Of a stretch of 44,687 nucleotides of DNA, positions 11,087 to 21,381 are shown piece after piece (the first letter of the stretch is position 1; each line of letters begins with the position of its first letter). The translations under genes and the position numbers were made by a program. The notes below the pieces were generated by a model, which worked only from the letters and a program-made list of their open reading frames with translations, searched no databases and was not told the DNA's origin. The DNA comes from Larix sibirica (lineage: Eukaryota > Streptophyta > Pinopsida > Pinales > Pinaceae), in NCBI GenBank assembly GCA_004151065.3, contig NWUY0304324450.1, positions 1-44,687 on the forward strand. The letters are read 5' to 3'.

Positions 11087-12370
11087 TGTAGCTCGCCATG
11101 CCAAGGGTGCTCATTTTGAGTAGCACTCCATCGACTTCAAACAAGAGACCAACCAACAAAAGAATTTTGAAAGCGCTTGCATCTGAGGGCTCGACCATAA
11201 GGGAGAGGAATAGAAGCTTTTCAAAATATTGATATGATATGACTCATAATGGGATGTTGACCAAACAAGAGGATATAAAGGGGGCATTTATTAGCCACCA
11301 CATACTAGTTTTTCTGTCTCATAGCCTCACAAGGAAACATTGATTGTCCATGTAGACTTGTCTTTACAAGGTCTCACAAAAACTATATGAATCCCAAGAA
11401 AGGGCGTGTAAGCAACCTCTAACTTTGAATGAGTTGGCAAGCTTTATATATAAAGGGGCAATTCATTCAAGACAATGTAATTAGAGTTTGAAAAGGCACA
11501 AAAGTAGGCTAAAAGTCTCAAACAATGACACCCTCTCATGTAAGAATGATTTGAAAAATGCTTATGACAAGGGTCAAGTGACCTTTCATTCCAACCATGC
11601 TCAAGGCAATTCATGGAGACCCTCTTATCAGAGAAATATACCTTTATGTCCATCAATAACTAAAAGTCGAAGGAAGTGGAGTTGTTTATGTCCATTTAAC
11701 AAGGATGTTCAATAGCCTTGACTCTCTATGTTAAGGAAGTTTAGAACTTGGGCTACCTCATCTCACATTGGGTTAACCAAGAACTTATCAAAGGCATTCC
11801 CCAAAAAAGATGTTTGGCAACTTGTCAATGGCCACTTTGCAAATGATTCCTTCATCACTGTTCTTGAGGAACAAGAATCCATGAATGTCTTTATGGAAAG
11901 CCTCCAAAATTTAGATGTTGCTTCTGGGTCTAGAATCCAGTGGCCCAAAAACTAGCGCCATGGGCAAAGCCTTCAAACCCTGCTTTACTGGCTTTTTGAG
12001 AAAGGATCGTCATGTGTCCAACCAAGCCAAATATTCAAGTTTATTTGTATCCCCTCCGCCTTACTGGCAACACCTATAAATCTTTGGGACATGTTCATCC
12101 AACAAGTGAAGAAGAAAATGGAGAAGCGGTTGAGTAAGCATATGTCTAACACTACCAAGTTCCAAATTTGCACCAAGACACCACCTAGCAGCAACTCATG
12201 TTTACTACTCCTCATGTTGGGTCCTTTTTGTTAGTCTTTCTCAGGATCTCAATAATTTACTCTATAGCTTCCTTTGGGCAAACATTAAGGGTAGCAAAGG
12301 CTTCCATCATGTCAATTGGGGCCTCTGCTATACTCCTAAGACTATGAATATATGGGAATGAAAAGAACCC
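11087..12370 (+). mobile_element. Frameshifted LINE reverse transcriptase fragment
   Basis: Plus-strand pieces in changing frames follow the plant LINE reverse-transcriptase order: KNDLKNAYDKGQVTFHSN (normally DFEKAYDRVxWxF), then VELFMSI-stop-QGCSIALTLYV (normally SIRQGCPLAPxLYV). Next come NLGYLISHWVNQELIKGI, QLVNGHFANDSFITVLEEQE (the FADD catalytic box, here FAND) and LQNLDVASGSRIQWPKN. Farther on, NNLLYSFLWANIKGSKGFHHV matches the LxxFLWxGxxxxKxxHxVxW segment. At least two frameshifts, several stops and the Asp-to-Asn change make it non-functional. It is on the opposite strand to the LINE ends at 1.8-3.6 kb. Confidence 0.75.
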
Positions 12371-13208
12371 ACAGCCCTGAGCATATAAAAACCCCCTAAA
12401 AAAGATAGGATCCTTACAGACCACCTCTAAAAAAAAGCAACATCATTATAAGAGGAGCTAACCATGTGATTTGTACATTGATGGGAAGGTTAACAATAGT
12501 TAAGACAAATGCATATAATATAAAGACATGGACCACATATGAGGTATTTCAATTAACAAAGGAAGCATACAAGGTACTGACTTTTAGGTCGACCTAAAAG
12601 TACTTTGTATTCAAGATAGAAAGGTTAAAAAGCCCGATCCAATAGATAAAGGTATAGGGTACATAAAGGGCCGGATCATCAAAGGTACTGGGACCTTTTG
12701 TACACCGCACCATGCCGAATCCATTAATTGAATGGAAGTGGGAAAAGTCAGGGGGCACCTATCCACTATAGAAAGGGCCCTGCCTTCTAACAAAATTTTT
12801 CACCCTCTCGAGAATCAAATTATCTATTGTGAGCTGCTTCTTTCAGCATTGGTGAACAACCGAACCCTTGGGGCCTTTCTATATTCCCACTCATCCCTTG
12901 GAACTAGCTAATGGTTGCTCCCTCCGCTCGGAAATGAAAACTATAAGTTTCACTCTCCTTTCTATGGCCTTCTATATCCTACCCTCCCATAGCTGACTGA
13001 ACGAGATGGGGAGAACTAGTACACTAGTGCGAAACTGGCTTACAGAATGAGCAAGTGGAAAACTCTTATTTCTTTTTCCACCCGAGGATAAACTTGGGGG
13101 CATTTTTTTTTTCAATGTGTATAATGCTAGTTATTCAAGCCGGCTATTCGAGCTGGCTATTAAAGCTCATAATTGCCTAATCGTCCCTGTGCCGCCCACC
13201 CTCCCTAT
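12371..13208. other. Intergenic, no gene seen
   Basis: Transition from nuclear-like DNA back to mitochondrial-style low-complexity DNA. Near 12540-12670 there are repeated GGTACT/AGGTACTG and TTTAGGTCGACCTAAA (a 16-nt palindrome near 12582-12597). Nothing codes convincingly. Confidence 0.45.
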
Positions 13209-13702
13209 CTAGCACCACAACTAGCAGCAGTAGAGCTAGCATCAGCAGTAGTAGAAGTAATACCACCTATAGGAGCACCCGTTGAAGCATCAGTGTAAGC
13301 ATAGGCGGCATCATAGGCAGCATCTAAGCCCAGAGCAGGAGCATATCCAGCTGGTTCAGTAGTTCCAGGAGCAGCAGAAGCAAGTTCTCTAGTCGCGGAA
13401 GAGCAAACAGCAGCATAAAAGCTAGCAGCCGGGGTGGAAGTAGTTCCAAAGCCAGATTCAGTTAATCAAGTAGCTAAGGTGAAGAGGGCAGAGTAGGCAA
13501 CAGATCTGGTTTCAGTTCCAAAGGAATATCCAATTAATTCCATGCACCACAGGTCCTCCAATTCGAGATTCAGTCTTATATTCTTTAGTTGCAGATCGTT
13601 ATTTATATTCATTTTTATAAAGAGAGCCCTAGCATCCTTTCCAGAGTCATTTGACCGAGCAGCAGAGGCGGAAGCAGCAAAGCCGGGAGCACTACCTCCC
13701 AT
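13209..13702 (-). repeat. Ala/Thr/Ser/Gly-rich coding-like block, copy 1
   Basis: On the minus strand one frame runs from 13702 to about 13210 with a single TGA. It reads GYSFGTETRSVAYSALFTLA, then stop, then GFGTTSTPAASFYAAVCSSA, APGTTEPAGYAPALG, DAAYDAAYAYTDASTG and GGITSTTADASSTAA. Codons are mostly purine-N-pyrimidine (GCT, ACT, GGT, GCC). Similar words recur at 14.6-16.1, 32.4, 34.8, 35.8, 36.2 and 39.7 kb. It could be a decayed GCT/ACT-based tandem repeat or the relic of a real repetitive protein gene. No start signal or family is recognised. Confidence 0.55.
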
Positions 13703-13860
13703 TACGCGTAGTGCCTGTGGATGAGCTTGGGGGGGTGGATAATGTATAAGTCATGTCCGTGGAGCTAAGTTGTGTGAGGATGAGAGGCATGAGGTTCAGC
13801 GTCTTTGGGATCCGTGGCATAGCTATAGGGATTTTCAGTGTTCGCAACGTGCCAATTTAA

Positions 13861-13893
<33 letters not shown>
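13861..13893. repeat. TA microsatellite followed by T run
   Basis: About eleven TA dinucleotides run straight into roughly ten T. Likely length-variable. Confidence 0.95.
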
Positions 13894-13896
<3 letters not shown>

Positions 13897-14639
13897 GTAT
13901 CTATATACGATGGGTTATGGGTGGGAGTAAATAGGTGTTTGTACGAACTGGGTTGGTGTGATTGCTGCATTAGCCCGTGCCTCGACCGGTGACGCTTTGC
14001 TACGAACCTGTTACGGTAGACGACCGGTTCTTACTAAGCTATTTGTTTTTGTTCCGTTAATCGTCTGGTTCTTCAGTTTGGCTGCGGTTAATCCTTTATT
14101 CACCTTACCGTCTCCAGCTGCTCCGATGCCACCTTAATATACATCTGTAGGTCGATATGCATCAATGCCTGTGTTCAGCACGTTTTCGAAGCATACATAT
14201 TGAGTTCCAGAAATTACAACCAAGGTTGGTGTCGCCAAAGATCTAACTTCGTGCGCATAACGTTATACATTATGTCTGATCCCCCTAACGCCACCTCGCG
14301 TGCTTCTATTTCATCATAGTTAAAGACTGCGGCTGCTAACCGCCCGTCGGGGCGTACAGATTATCTGGTCAGCCAGCCTAGGAAGCTTATTCTTTTTAAG
14401 TTCAATTGGGCCTCAGCCCATGGGGAAATCCTGTAAACCATTTGCCAATTTTTGGGCTGAAGCATAAGGGTAGTCTAGCTGCTATACCTGCTGTTACAGC
14501 TCTTCATTTACGTCGTCACTTCATTGTTATCACTCAACATCCTCCATATTCGCAGTTCAATTTATTTTGTACTATAAAGCATCTTCTAGCGGTGAGAGGA
14601 ATCTGCCCTTAGCCACGCAAACTGAAAGAACGCCTCTAA
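13894..14639. other. Intergenic, no gene seen
   Basis: G/T-rich then balanced sequence with scattered coding-like words (for example GTTCAGCACG and GACCGGTGACG) but no extended frame. The 68-codon frame at 14406-14612 is not recognised. Confidence 0.45.
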
Positions 14640-15710
14640 TATAAGCAGCCACCGGATTAGAATCATCCTAACTGCCAGAAATAATAGTTGCAGTATGAAG
14701 ATCCCTAGCCACAACTTAATAAAAAGCTAAAAGCTGCGGTACCTACCCTAGCCAATGATGGAACAGTTGCAAGCTCAACGCTATTACCTACAGCTGTGGG
14801 ACCATATTTACAAAATGTAACGTGAGCTCTGGAATCCCCCTAAGTAACGAATGTAGTAGCTACACGCCCTCGAGAAGCACCCATTGATAGTTGCCACAAC
14901 ATAGCCCTCTAAACATATTACAAACCCGCTGTCCCTTTGCCGAGGCGAGGATACAACACTTGGAAGCATGTGGTAGACAATCCATAATAAACTAAGTAGT
15001 GTTCCAACATATGTCCTTGTTCCGAGTAGTGATACTTAAGCAATTAAAGTATCATATTTCTTTTTGGCTGCAACGGTTTCAGTTGATCCATCCGCATATG
15101 ATCTATATGTCATTTCCATTGATCGATATCGAGACCTATAAGCAGTGGGAGCAAAGGCAATAGTTTAATGCGTTTACCCATATCCAATTGACCGAGACCC
15201 AAGCAGATCAAGTGACGGAGGCAGAGATGGTAACAGAACCAAAAAAAATAACAGCATAACCTGTAGCAGAGACATCCAATTGAGTTTACCCGATTACAGC
15301 AACAAAGTAAGCAAGAGGTTTACCCATATACGAAACATTCTAAGCATCTGAGCCCGCAGAAGCAAAGGTAGTACTCCCAGCAGTTTCAATTTCCTAGTTG
15401 GTAGTAACGGATTTAGATCTATATTGTGAAAAAACACAGTTGGAGTCTCACCAGTGGCACCAATAGCACCCGCACGGGCTACCACCGAAGGCAGCAGCTG
15501 AACCATCAATAGTAAACCAATTAGAGATTGAGAGCTAGCATCTTAGGCGGGGGCAGAGCATGCACCATTAAAGGGAACAGTTTACGCTTTTCACCCTGTT
15601 GATTCATAACCAATTGATCGAGTGCCAAGAGCAGATCGATACAAACCGTTGGAATAAGCATATTGAGGTGCAGTTAGTGGAGATTACAGAAGAGGAACGA
15701 CCACTTCAAT
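14640..15710 (-). repeat. Ala/Thr/Ser/Gly-rich coding-like block, copy 2
   Basis: Minus-strand pieces read DGSAAAFGGSPC, IETAGSTTFASAGSDA, LDVSATGYAVIFFGSVTISA and YRSALGTRSIGYESTG, in frames broken by stops. The 15357-15375 word GCAGAAGCAAAGGTAGTAC recurs exactly at 36367-36385. Two internal versions of CCAATTGA(C/T)CGAG near 15185 and 15612 show duplication within the block. It belongs with the block at 13.2 kb. Confidence 0.55.
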
Positions 15711-15929
15711 TCACTTATAAAGCAACTAAAACACAGCTTTGACTGGTTTTTTAATCAACAAACTAACCCTGAACTATAAATGAGGATAAGTACACTGTTG
15801 AAAAAGGAACCTATATACTAAGCGGTACATCTGTAGTTCCCTTACCATTCGTAGTGTATAAGCTACTTATAATGCTAGTAATGGGTCTACTACTGGGCCT
15901 TTCTCTCTAACAGATGGGAGGTACGCTCG

Positions 15930-16065
15930 CTTTGGGTCTTTTTATAGAAATGGAACAGAAGCTGGGTCTCTATCCGTAATTAGGTCTCTATCTGTCAAAT
16001 CATATGGAACATCTGGAACATAGGTAGGATCACTAAAGGCATAACCGGGGTCTTGATCACGAACC
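15930..16065 (-). repeat. Asp/Pro-rich member of the coding-like repeat set
   Basis: The minus-strand frame gives DQDPGYAFSDPTYVPDVPYD then LTDRDLITDRDPASVP, with an internal DRDL/DRDP duplication. Base usage matches the adjacent Ala/Thr block, so I treat it as the same decayed family. The 88-codon frame holding it (15942-16208) is not recognised as a gene. Confidence 0.4.
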
Positions 16066-16858
16066 TCTGAATAGAGACAGAACCTCGCAATCCATACAAC
16101 CAGGAACAAATGAGAAACTAGCACTAAAAACAATCGATGAAAACAGCAGCTAACGATACAACATAGGTCGGAATATGCCGTGCTTCTTATTGATTGTCTT
16201 ATAGGCACTGCACCATCTCATGCTATATCGTCCAGTATTTAGTTCAGATTGTACCTTACGCGGGATGCACTCTTTGAACTGGCTCTGCTGTACTTGCTCA
16301 AGACGGAATAAAAGGTTATGGACACTTACTCTTTTCATCCCCGTAGACAAGCCAATCTATTTTATTTATTTACTAAATTTACGAAGTTACAGTTTCAGAT
16401 TCATATCTAGCTTACTATTTGATACTATAAATACAAAGCTATGCTTGGATGAGCAATATTAACTACTGGGTGCGTTACTTAATATGCTATGTGCTATGGT
16501 TGGATGGGTTTGAATAGGGGTCCGGGAGGATTAATTGGGTACATTGTAATAAGTTCCGATGGGTCCGGGACACTGAATGTATGGGCATGCGACTGGACGT
16601 TTAGGTGTTATACTATGTGTAGGTGTTGGCCTAGTATTAGGTAGGGGCATTCGTCGGTTTCGGTACTTTCCCCTTTGCTACATTGGTGTTTCTCCGCTGA
16701 TCATGTGTGTCCTTTCAACTGAATGTTATGCGTGCTTGGTGATGTTTAGTGAGCTAATAGGTTTCTATTGTGGGCTTATACTCCTATCGATGCATTGAGT
16801 AGGTGGTAATGATTCGTGTTGATATCTCCATATGTTAGTTTCTTTTTATGTTTTCTTT
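16066..16858. other. Intergenic, no gene seen
   Basis: Mixed sequence. Words such as GGGTCCGGGA appear twice (near 16518 and 16563). Short hydrophobic frames (16577-16798) are unsupported. Confidence 0.45.
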
Positions 16859-16892
16859 CCTTGCCCTCCCTTTGGTCAAGCAAGCCTTTCCT
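16859..16892 (-). repeat. Bpu-like short interspersed element, copy 2 (inverted)
   Basis: Exact reverse complement of the 34 nt at 9813-9846, including both AAGG ends. Flanking bases on either side differ, so the match stops at the element's boundaries instead of fading out. This is what insertion or precise copying would leave. Confidence 0.75.
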
Positions 16893-17689
16893 CAATTAGA
16901 AATGCTTTTTGTTCCACCCTACAGGCAGGGCCTACAGGAGAATATGAAAAGCACCATCAGGGGAAGCACTGATGAATTCATCTGGTAGCTATCGACATGA
17001 TGCAGGCAATAAAGCTATAGCAAGCAACCCCCTTTACTTTACTCCCCCTACTGCTCCGCTTTTGTGTGGGGCTTTACCTTGCTGGGGGGGTGTAGGCTTA
17101 CTGACCTTTAGCGGGTTTAGTCCTTACTTTCTTTGCCTTTTGCTGGGTTGGTCCTTACATTGCCTAGGTGCTTTGGGCCTTTCACCTTGGACCGCCTCTA
17201 ACCCTTATATTTGGGAATCCACCCGGCTAGTTTGGGTTCTATTAATCTTCCCTTATTTTCCCTTCCCCTCAAAGAGCTCTGCGAACGGTTATACTATATT
17301 CTTCTTTCAATGACCTCGGGCCTCGTACTTATATTTGTGGGCTAATAGATTGGTGGTACTATGAATCTTTCATCTCTACCTCGTTAGAATTCTTGGACTG
17401 GTTATCTGGCCCCCGTAACTCGTGCTAGTTCAGTCAGGGGCAAGCTGTGAACCAGACCTCGTCTAGTTGTTGGTCTAGTCCCATCTGTCTTAGTCTTTAA
17501 ACTAGAAGCAGTCTTGTTGCCCATCTGTACTAGTAGTTACCATCCAAGTGAACGAACCTGTACGAAGCGTAACCTCATTTACTCGGAAGTGTTCTAAGAA
17601 AACCTCGTCTACCCATTAGTAAGCAAATAAACATAGTATTACCAACCCACCTCACCAAGTAAAACATATGACTCAACAGATCCAACAGA
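16893..17689. other. Intergenic, C/T-rich, no gene seen
   Basis: The 113-codon frame at 16972-17313 is Leu/Pro/Trp-rich and driven by CCTTAC/GGGTTTA words, like the 4-5 kb block. I do not consider it a gene. Confidence 0.45.
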
Positions 17690-18030
17690 GAGATGCCTTG
17701 GAACCTGCCAGAAGCCTATTCCACCAAGCCCCTTTTGCCTTTAACCAGGAGTAACCTAGCCTTTCAACTGAAGTCACCTCTCAACTGAAGTAGCCTTTCA
17801 CCTCTCACCTCTAGCTTCGAACCCTTATACTCTAACCAAGGGCCCGTAACCAAGGGCCTAGAACCATAGGACGTCAGCCTTGAACCTCCAATTGAATCTA
17901 ACCTTTTTAGCCCTTCACCACCAGCCAAGCCAAGGCCAATAGCCAAGTACAACAGAAAACATTTGCCAAATCCAGAAAGTCTAATAACTAACCTCTCACC
18001 AGAAGCCTTCACCCCTTTCCCTTACTGAAC
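17690..18030 (-). repeat. Decayed repeat sharing vocabulary with 5.6-6.3 kb, inverted
   Basis: CCTTTCACCTCTCACCTCTAG, AACTGAAGTCACCTCTC / AACTGAAGTAGCCTTTC and AACCAAGGGCC x2 are the reverse complements of the GGTGAGAGG / GAAAGGC words at 5.86-5.95 kb. There is no single clean alignment, only shared words in the opposite orientation. Confidence 0.5.
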
Positions 18031-18154
18031 TTACTGCGATTGGTGGGCAGGTAATATCCCATCCCAGGTTCCATGTTGTGGTAGGCCCAGGTGATAACAT
18101 TCAAAAGGTTCTGCATAGGTCTAGGTGTAGTTCGAGTTCTTCTATATAACTGTT

Positions 18155-18256
18155 TCCAGCCGAGTAGAGCATCCGAGTATTCCACCAGCCTAGTATCGGA
18201 GCTCATCCTAGTAGCCCAACCGAGTATCCAAGGCGAACAGCCCAAGCCGAGCCTGG
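18155..18256 (+). repeat. CCGAGTA-based decayed repeat
   Basis: CCGAGTA occurs three times in about 90 bp, with diverged forms CCTAGTA and CCGAGCC between them. Confidence 0.6.
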
Positions 18257-18437
18257 TAGGCTATAGAAAAATCGATATCTGAGACTATCTGTAAGCTTGC
18301 ATTATATACGTAATTAAACAACAATAAGTTAAGCAACTTTGAAAAAAAGGTGCGTCGTAAGTGAGCATCGTCCAGAAGAAGAAATGCTCCATCGGTTCCA
18401 AAACATCCAAGACGAAATGGTTTATGTCATGGAGTAC

Positions 18438-18562
18438 CAACATGGAGTACCGGGCATTGAGTGATCGCCACCTACCTGGTATCAACACTTGGATCGACTC
18501 CTGTCATTGAAAAGCATGCATTAGCAGGCATTGAAAGCAGGCATTGAGTAGCGGGACCACAT
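18438..18562 (+). repeat. GGCATTGA-based short repeat
   Basis: GGCATTGA occurs at about 18453, 18530 and 18541, with related CATTGAAAAGCATGCATT between. AGTACC-like words precede it. No coding support. Confidence 0.55.
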
Positions 18563-18877
18563 AAACTAGTGGGAATCGGGACCTCCTGGGACTGATCGAC
18601 TGGATCTACTGTGTTGTATCGCCTCTTGGAATTGAGTGCATAGAACCCTGGTTCTTTTCCTAATCCTAGCCCGCTCTTGAATCGACAGCCGTCCGTGTTT
18701 GTCAAGCTCGCTGCAATCCTAGCAAGGATTAGGACCCTACTCGGCTTCGAGCTTCCTTTTGAATGCCTATCCTGGCTGGGTATATGCTCTTTATTCGGTC
18801 AACGTGCTCTTCGGTCAATAATAAAGGAAGGATGTCGGCGGTAATGGTCCTCATAAACCTACCAATTTCTCTGACCC

Positions 18878-18930
18878 GAACCTGTATCCCGAAGCTGCCT
18901 TATCCCGAAGCTGTATTATCCCGGAGGCTT
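18878..18930 (+). repeat. TATCCCGAAGCTG tandem repeat
   Basis: TATCCCGAAGCTG is present twice, followed by a third diverged copy TATCCCGGAGGCT. Confidence 0.75.
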
Positions 18931-18981
18931 TCTTATCTATCACGAATGACGTATATCTGACTGATCATGAACTACTACAAG

Positions 18982-19058
18982 TAAGAATATATGCATGCAG
19001 TAACAGTGCTCATCTACCAATAAAAATATATGCGTTTGGTAACAATACTCATCTGAAT
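18982..19058 (+). repeat. About 38-bp imperfect tandem repeat
   Basis: Copy 1 (18982-19020) and copy 2 (19021-19058) share TAARAATATATGC, GTAACA and CTCATCT in the same order with several substitutions and a 2-nt length difference. Confidence 0.75.
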
Positions 19059-19119
19059 AAGGCTTAAGGTGGGTGACTGACCGACCGGTTAACCACCAGT
19101 CATTGAGGATACCACGGGT

Positions 19120-19335
19120 CCTTTCTTATGCTAACGAAGGCAGATGCAGTTAATCCTTATCTTACGCTTCTTACAAAAAAGGGTAGGTTTTATTGGGTGC
19201 TCATGAAGGAAGTAAAGAAGGTAGGTGCGATTGTTCTCCTTACCTTATGCTTATGAAGAAGGTTAGGCCAAATGGGTCCTGATTAAGGAGGGTAGACGAA
19301 ATGGGTCCTGACTTTAAGCTTATGGCTCCTCACCT
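19120..19335 (+). repeat. Decayed tandem repeat (GAAGGTTAGG / AAATGGGTCCTGA)
   Basis: AAATGGGTCCTGA occurs at about 19270 and 19308. Variants of TTATGCTTATGAAGAAGGTTAGG occur across the block (TATGCTAACGAAGG, TTACAAAAAAGGGTAGG, GTAAAGAAGGTAGG). The unit is roughly 40-60 bp and too diverged to fix. Confidence 0.65.
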
Positions 19336-19730
19336 CGAATGAAAGCAACCATAAACATATTAACTATCACGTACCCCTTGTCTGTCTACAGTTGGACGCT
19401 CTTGTTAGCTTTTTTGATCCTAAGCAGTGGGCAATTAACCTTAGAAAAAGACAGATCATTATTTTTCACACCTCTGAAAAAATCTCTGGAGTTTTTTAAC
19501 ATATAAAATAGGGGTTAGGTTTATATTATTGCAACCTACACATATTTGGCGACTCAATTAACAGTCCTTTTATCACCATGAGGCCTACTTTCCAACCCCG
19601 GCTTAAGGGATATGTTTCTTTGGCCTTGCTCGAGCGTTAGTTTTTACACTTGCATTTTTAGGACACCCCTACGAAGATATACTTTATTGGCACCATCGTA
19701 AAACCCGTAGTTCCCTTTTGGAGCCGAGGT

Positions 19731-20009
19731 TTGTGGACCATTTCTTTCCTCCGTATGGGCATGTGTGTAGTCTATCATGCTCTAGCGTATGATCCATTGC
19801 AAATTGACGGTCCCCCAAGCTCCCAGAGATACTCCCAGATAACATTTTTTATTTCGTTTTATTCCTTAATAATAGGATCTTTTTTAGGGACTCTACTTTT
19901 GGCTGGGTATATACTTCATCTCTCTCTCTGCTCTTTCAAGGAGATTGCCCTTTTATATGCGGACGTAGCTGGTTCTCAGAGACCACTTCATTTCTATAGT
20001 CCATGGTAA
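19731..20009 (+). CDS. Unassigned open frame, doubtful gene
   Basis: A 92-codon frame with a TTG first codon and first ATG at codon 9. The protein has a hydrophobic centre (ISFYSLIIGSFLGTLLLAGY, roughly residues 41-60) and ends in FYSPW. The frame extends upstream of the TTG as far as a stop near 19660. Composition is less repetitive than that of its neighbours, which is why I list it. I do not recognise it as a mitochondrial or plastid gene, and no homologous motif is visible. It could be a chance frame in T-rich DNA. Confidence 0.2.
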   Translation: MWTISFLRMGMCVVYHALAYDPLQIDGPPSSQRYSQITFFISFYSLIIGSFLGTLLLAGYILHLSLCSFKEIALLYADVAGSQRPLHFYSPW

Positions 20010-21150
20010 TTTTTAGAGAGCGTTTTCTTCCTTTCAGTTACTCTTTTGATGCCATTAGTTATTTATTCCCCACTAAAAGAGAAATAAATAAGCTCGAGCA
20101 GACATATTTCTATTAGGAGGTTTTACCTGTTCACTTATGATATAAGGAGATACAATGCAATTCGCTCCAGAGCTTCTATCGGGATTTAGCATTTAAGGCT
20201 CCTCAACCTTGAGTACTCTTCTAAGGACGTCATCAGGGATTGCATCGGTCCCTTCACAGTGATAGATGGAGACATGGGATACCTCTTCTCCCTCTTTATC
20301 CTCTACTTCCACTTTGATTTATAGTTCTTATGCTGACACTGATCTAGGGCCTCGACCTCTTAGGGTTTTCCTCCTCTGCTGTGCTGTACGTAGGTCCTTT
20401 TATAGTCTTTTTATTGTATACTGTTTCGAATAGGCCACCTTTAAGTATTGAATTTCCCCGATATAAAGGCGTGGTATGGTTGGCCATTTATCTATTCCCA
20501 CCCAACCAGTGGGCTGATACGTCTATCTTTTGCTTGCTAGCTGCCTACAGTAATAGGAACAGGGAAGTATAGCGCCAGCTTATAAAGGTAAATAAATATT
20601 CCGTTATAGGGCTAGGTTATTAGAGGATAATTTATCATCGACAAGGACGGAGGGCTCGCCTGACATCAATATAGCTCCCTTGCGCTAACGTGAAGACCCG
20701 CTCCTACAAAGAGAACAAGGGCTCCGCGTAATGAAATATAGAAAGTGCCTCAATGTATAACTGTTTTTTTTGGCGTCTTTCCCCTCTAGTTTTTGGCTAA
20801 ATGAATTCAGATAGAGGCGTTTCGAAAATCGAAAAAGAAATGATTTCTACTGACTATTCCCAAGCTAAGAGTTGTTGAACTAATATAAATAAGAGTGACC
20901 TGCTACCAAGCGTATTGCGAACCCTAACAACGCAGCCTTGAGCCAAAATAGGCAAATAATCCAACACGGCGGGGGAGCCTAAATAGCAAAAAAGAGAGCA
21001 AATAACTGGTAAAATAACTAGCGTGGTAATAAAATTGAAAAGGAGTCGTTTTAAACTGGGTCTTCTCACTAGCTAAGAATAGAACTTGGTGTGGTGAGCC
21101 AGCTTCCTTCCTTCAGCTTGCCCTTTCGAAGGTAATAAATACAACTAGCC
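20010..21150. other. Intergenic, no assignable gene
   Basis: Balanced sequence with two moderately long frames. One is 20381-20572 (plus). The other is 20854-21069 (minus, GTG first codon, beginning MRRPSLKRLLFNFITTLVIL), which carries an N-terminal hydrophobic stretch. Neither matches a family I can name. Confidence 0.4.
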
Positions 21151-21289
21151 TTGCCCTCTTGAGAGCGTTCCATTTGAAACCCGCCCCTGAATTATATAAC
21201 CAGCCTATAGAGCAGAACCAGCTTATCGGGTAAGAATTAATTGACTTACCAGCCTATAGCACGTTTCCTTTTTCTCTTTCGTGAACTTT

Positions 21290-21311
21290 CCTTGCCCTCC
21301 CTTTTGCTTTT
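21290..21311 (-). repeat. Partial Bpu-like element
   Basis: CCTTGCCCTCCCTTTTG matches the AAGG-terminal half of the element at 16859-16892 (CCTTGCCCTCCCTTTGG). The other half is lost. Confidence 0.45.
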
Positions 21312-21361
21312 AACCCTTAACAACACGGGGCAAGTAATCTCTTTCCTTTTTTCTCTTTATG

Positions 21362-21381
21362 CTATAGGCTGTAGCCTATAG
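21362..21381. repeat. Perfect inverted repeat, 9-bp arms
   Basis: CTATAGGCT and AGCCTATAG are separated by only GT, so a cruciform or RNA hairpin needs the innermost pairs opened. It sits inside the CTATAG repeat block. Confidence 0.85.

Noticed and set aside
16972-17313. 113-codon Leu/Trp/Pro-rich frame
   Set aside because: Composition mirrors local CCTTAC/GGGTTTA words; no conserved motif.
20854-21069. Minus frame starting MRRPSLKRLL, considered as ccmB
   Set aside because: Only the first few residues resemble ccmB; the rest does not, and the first codon is GTG.
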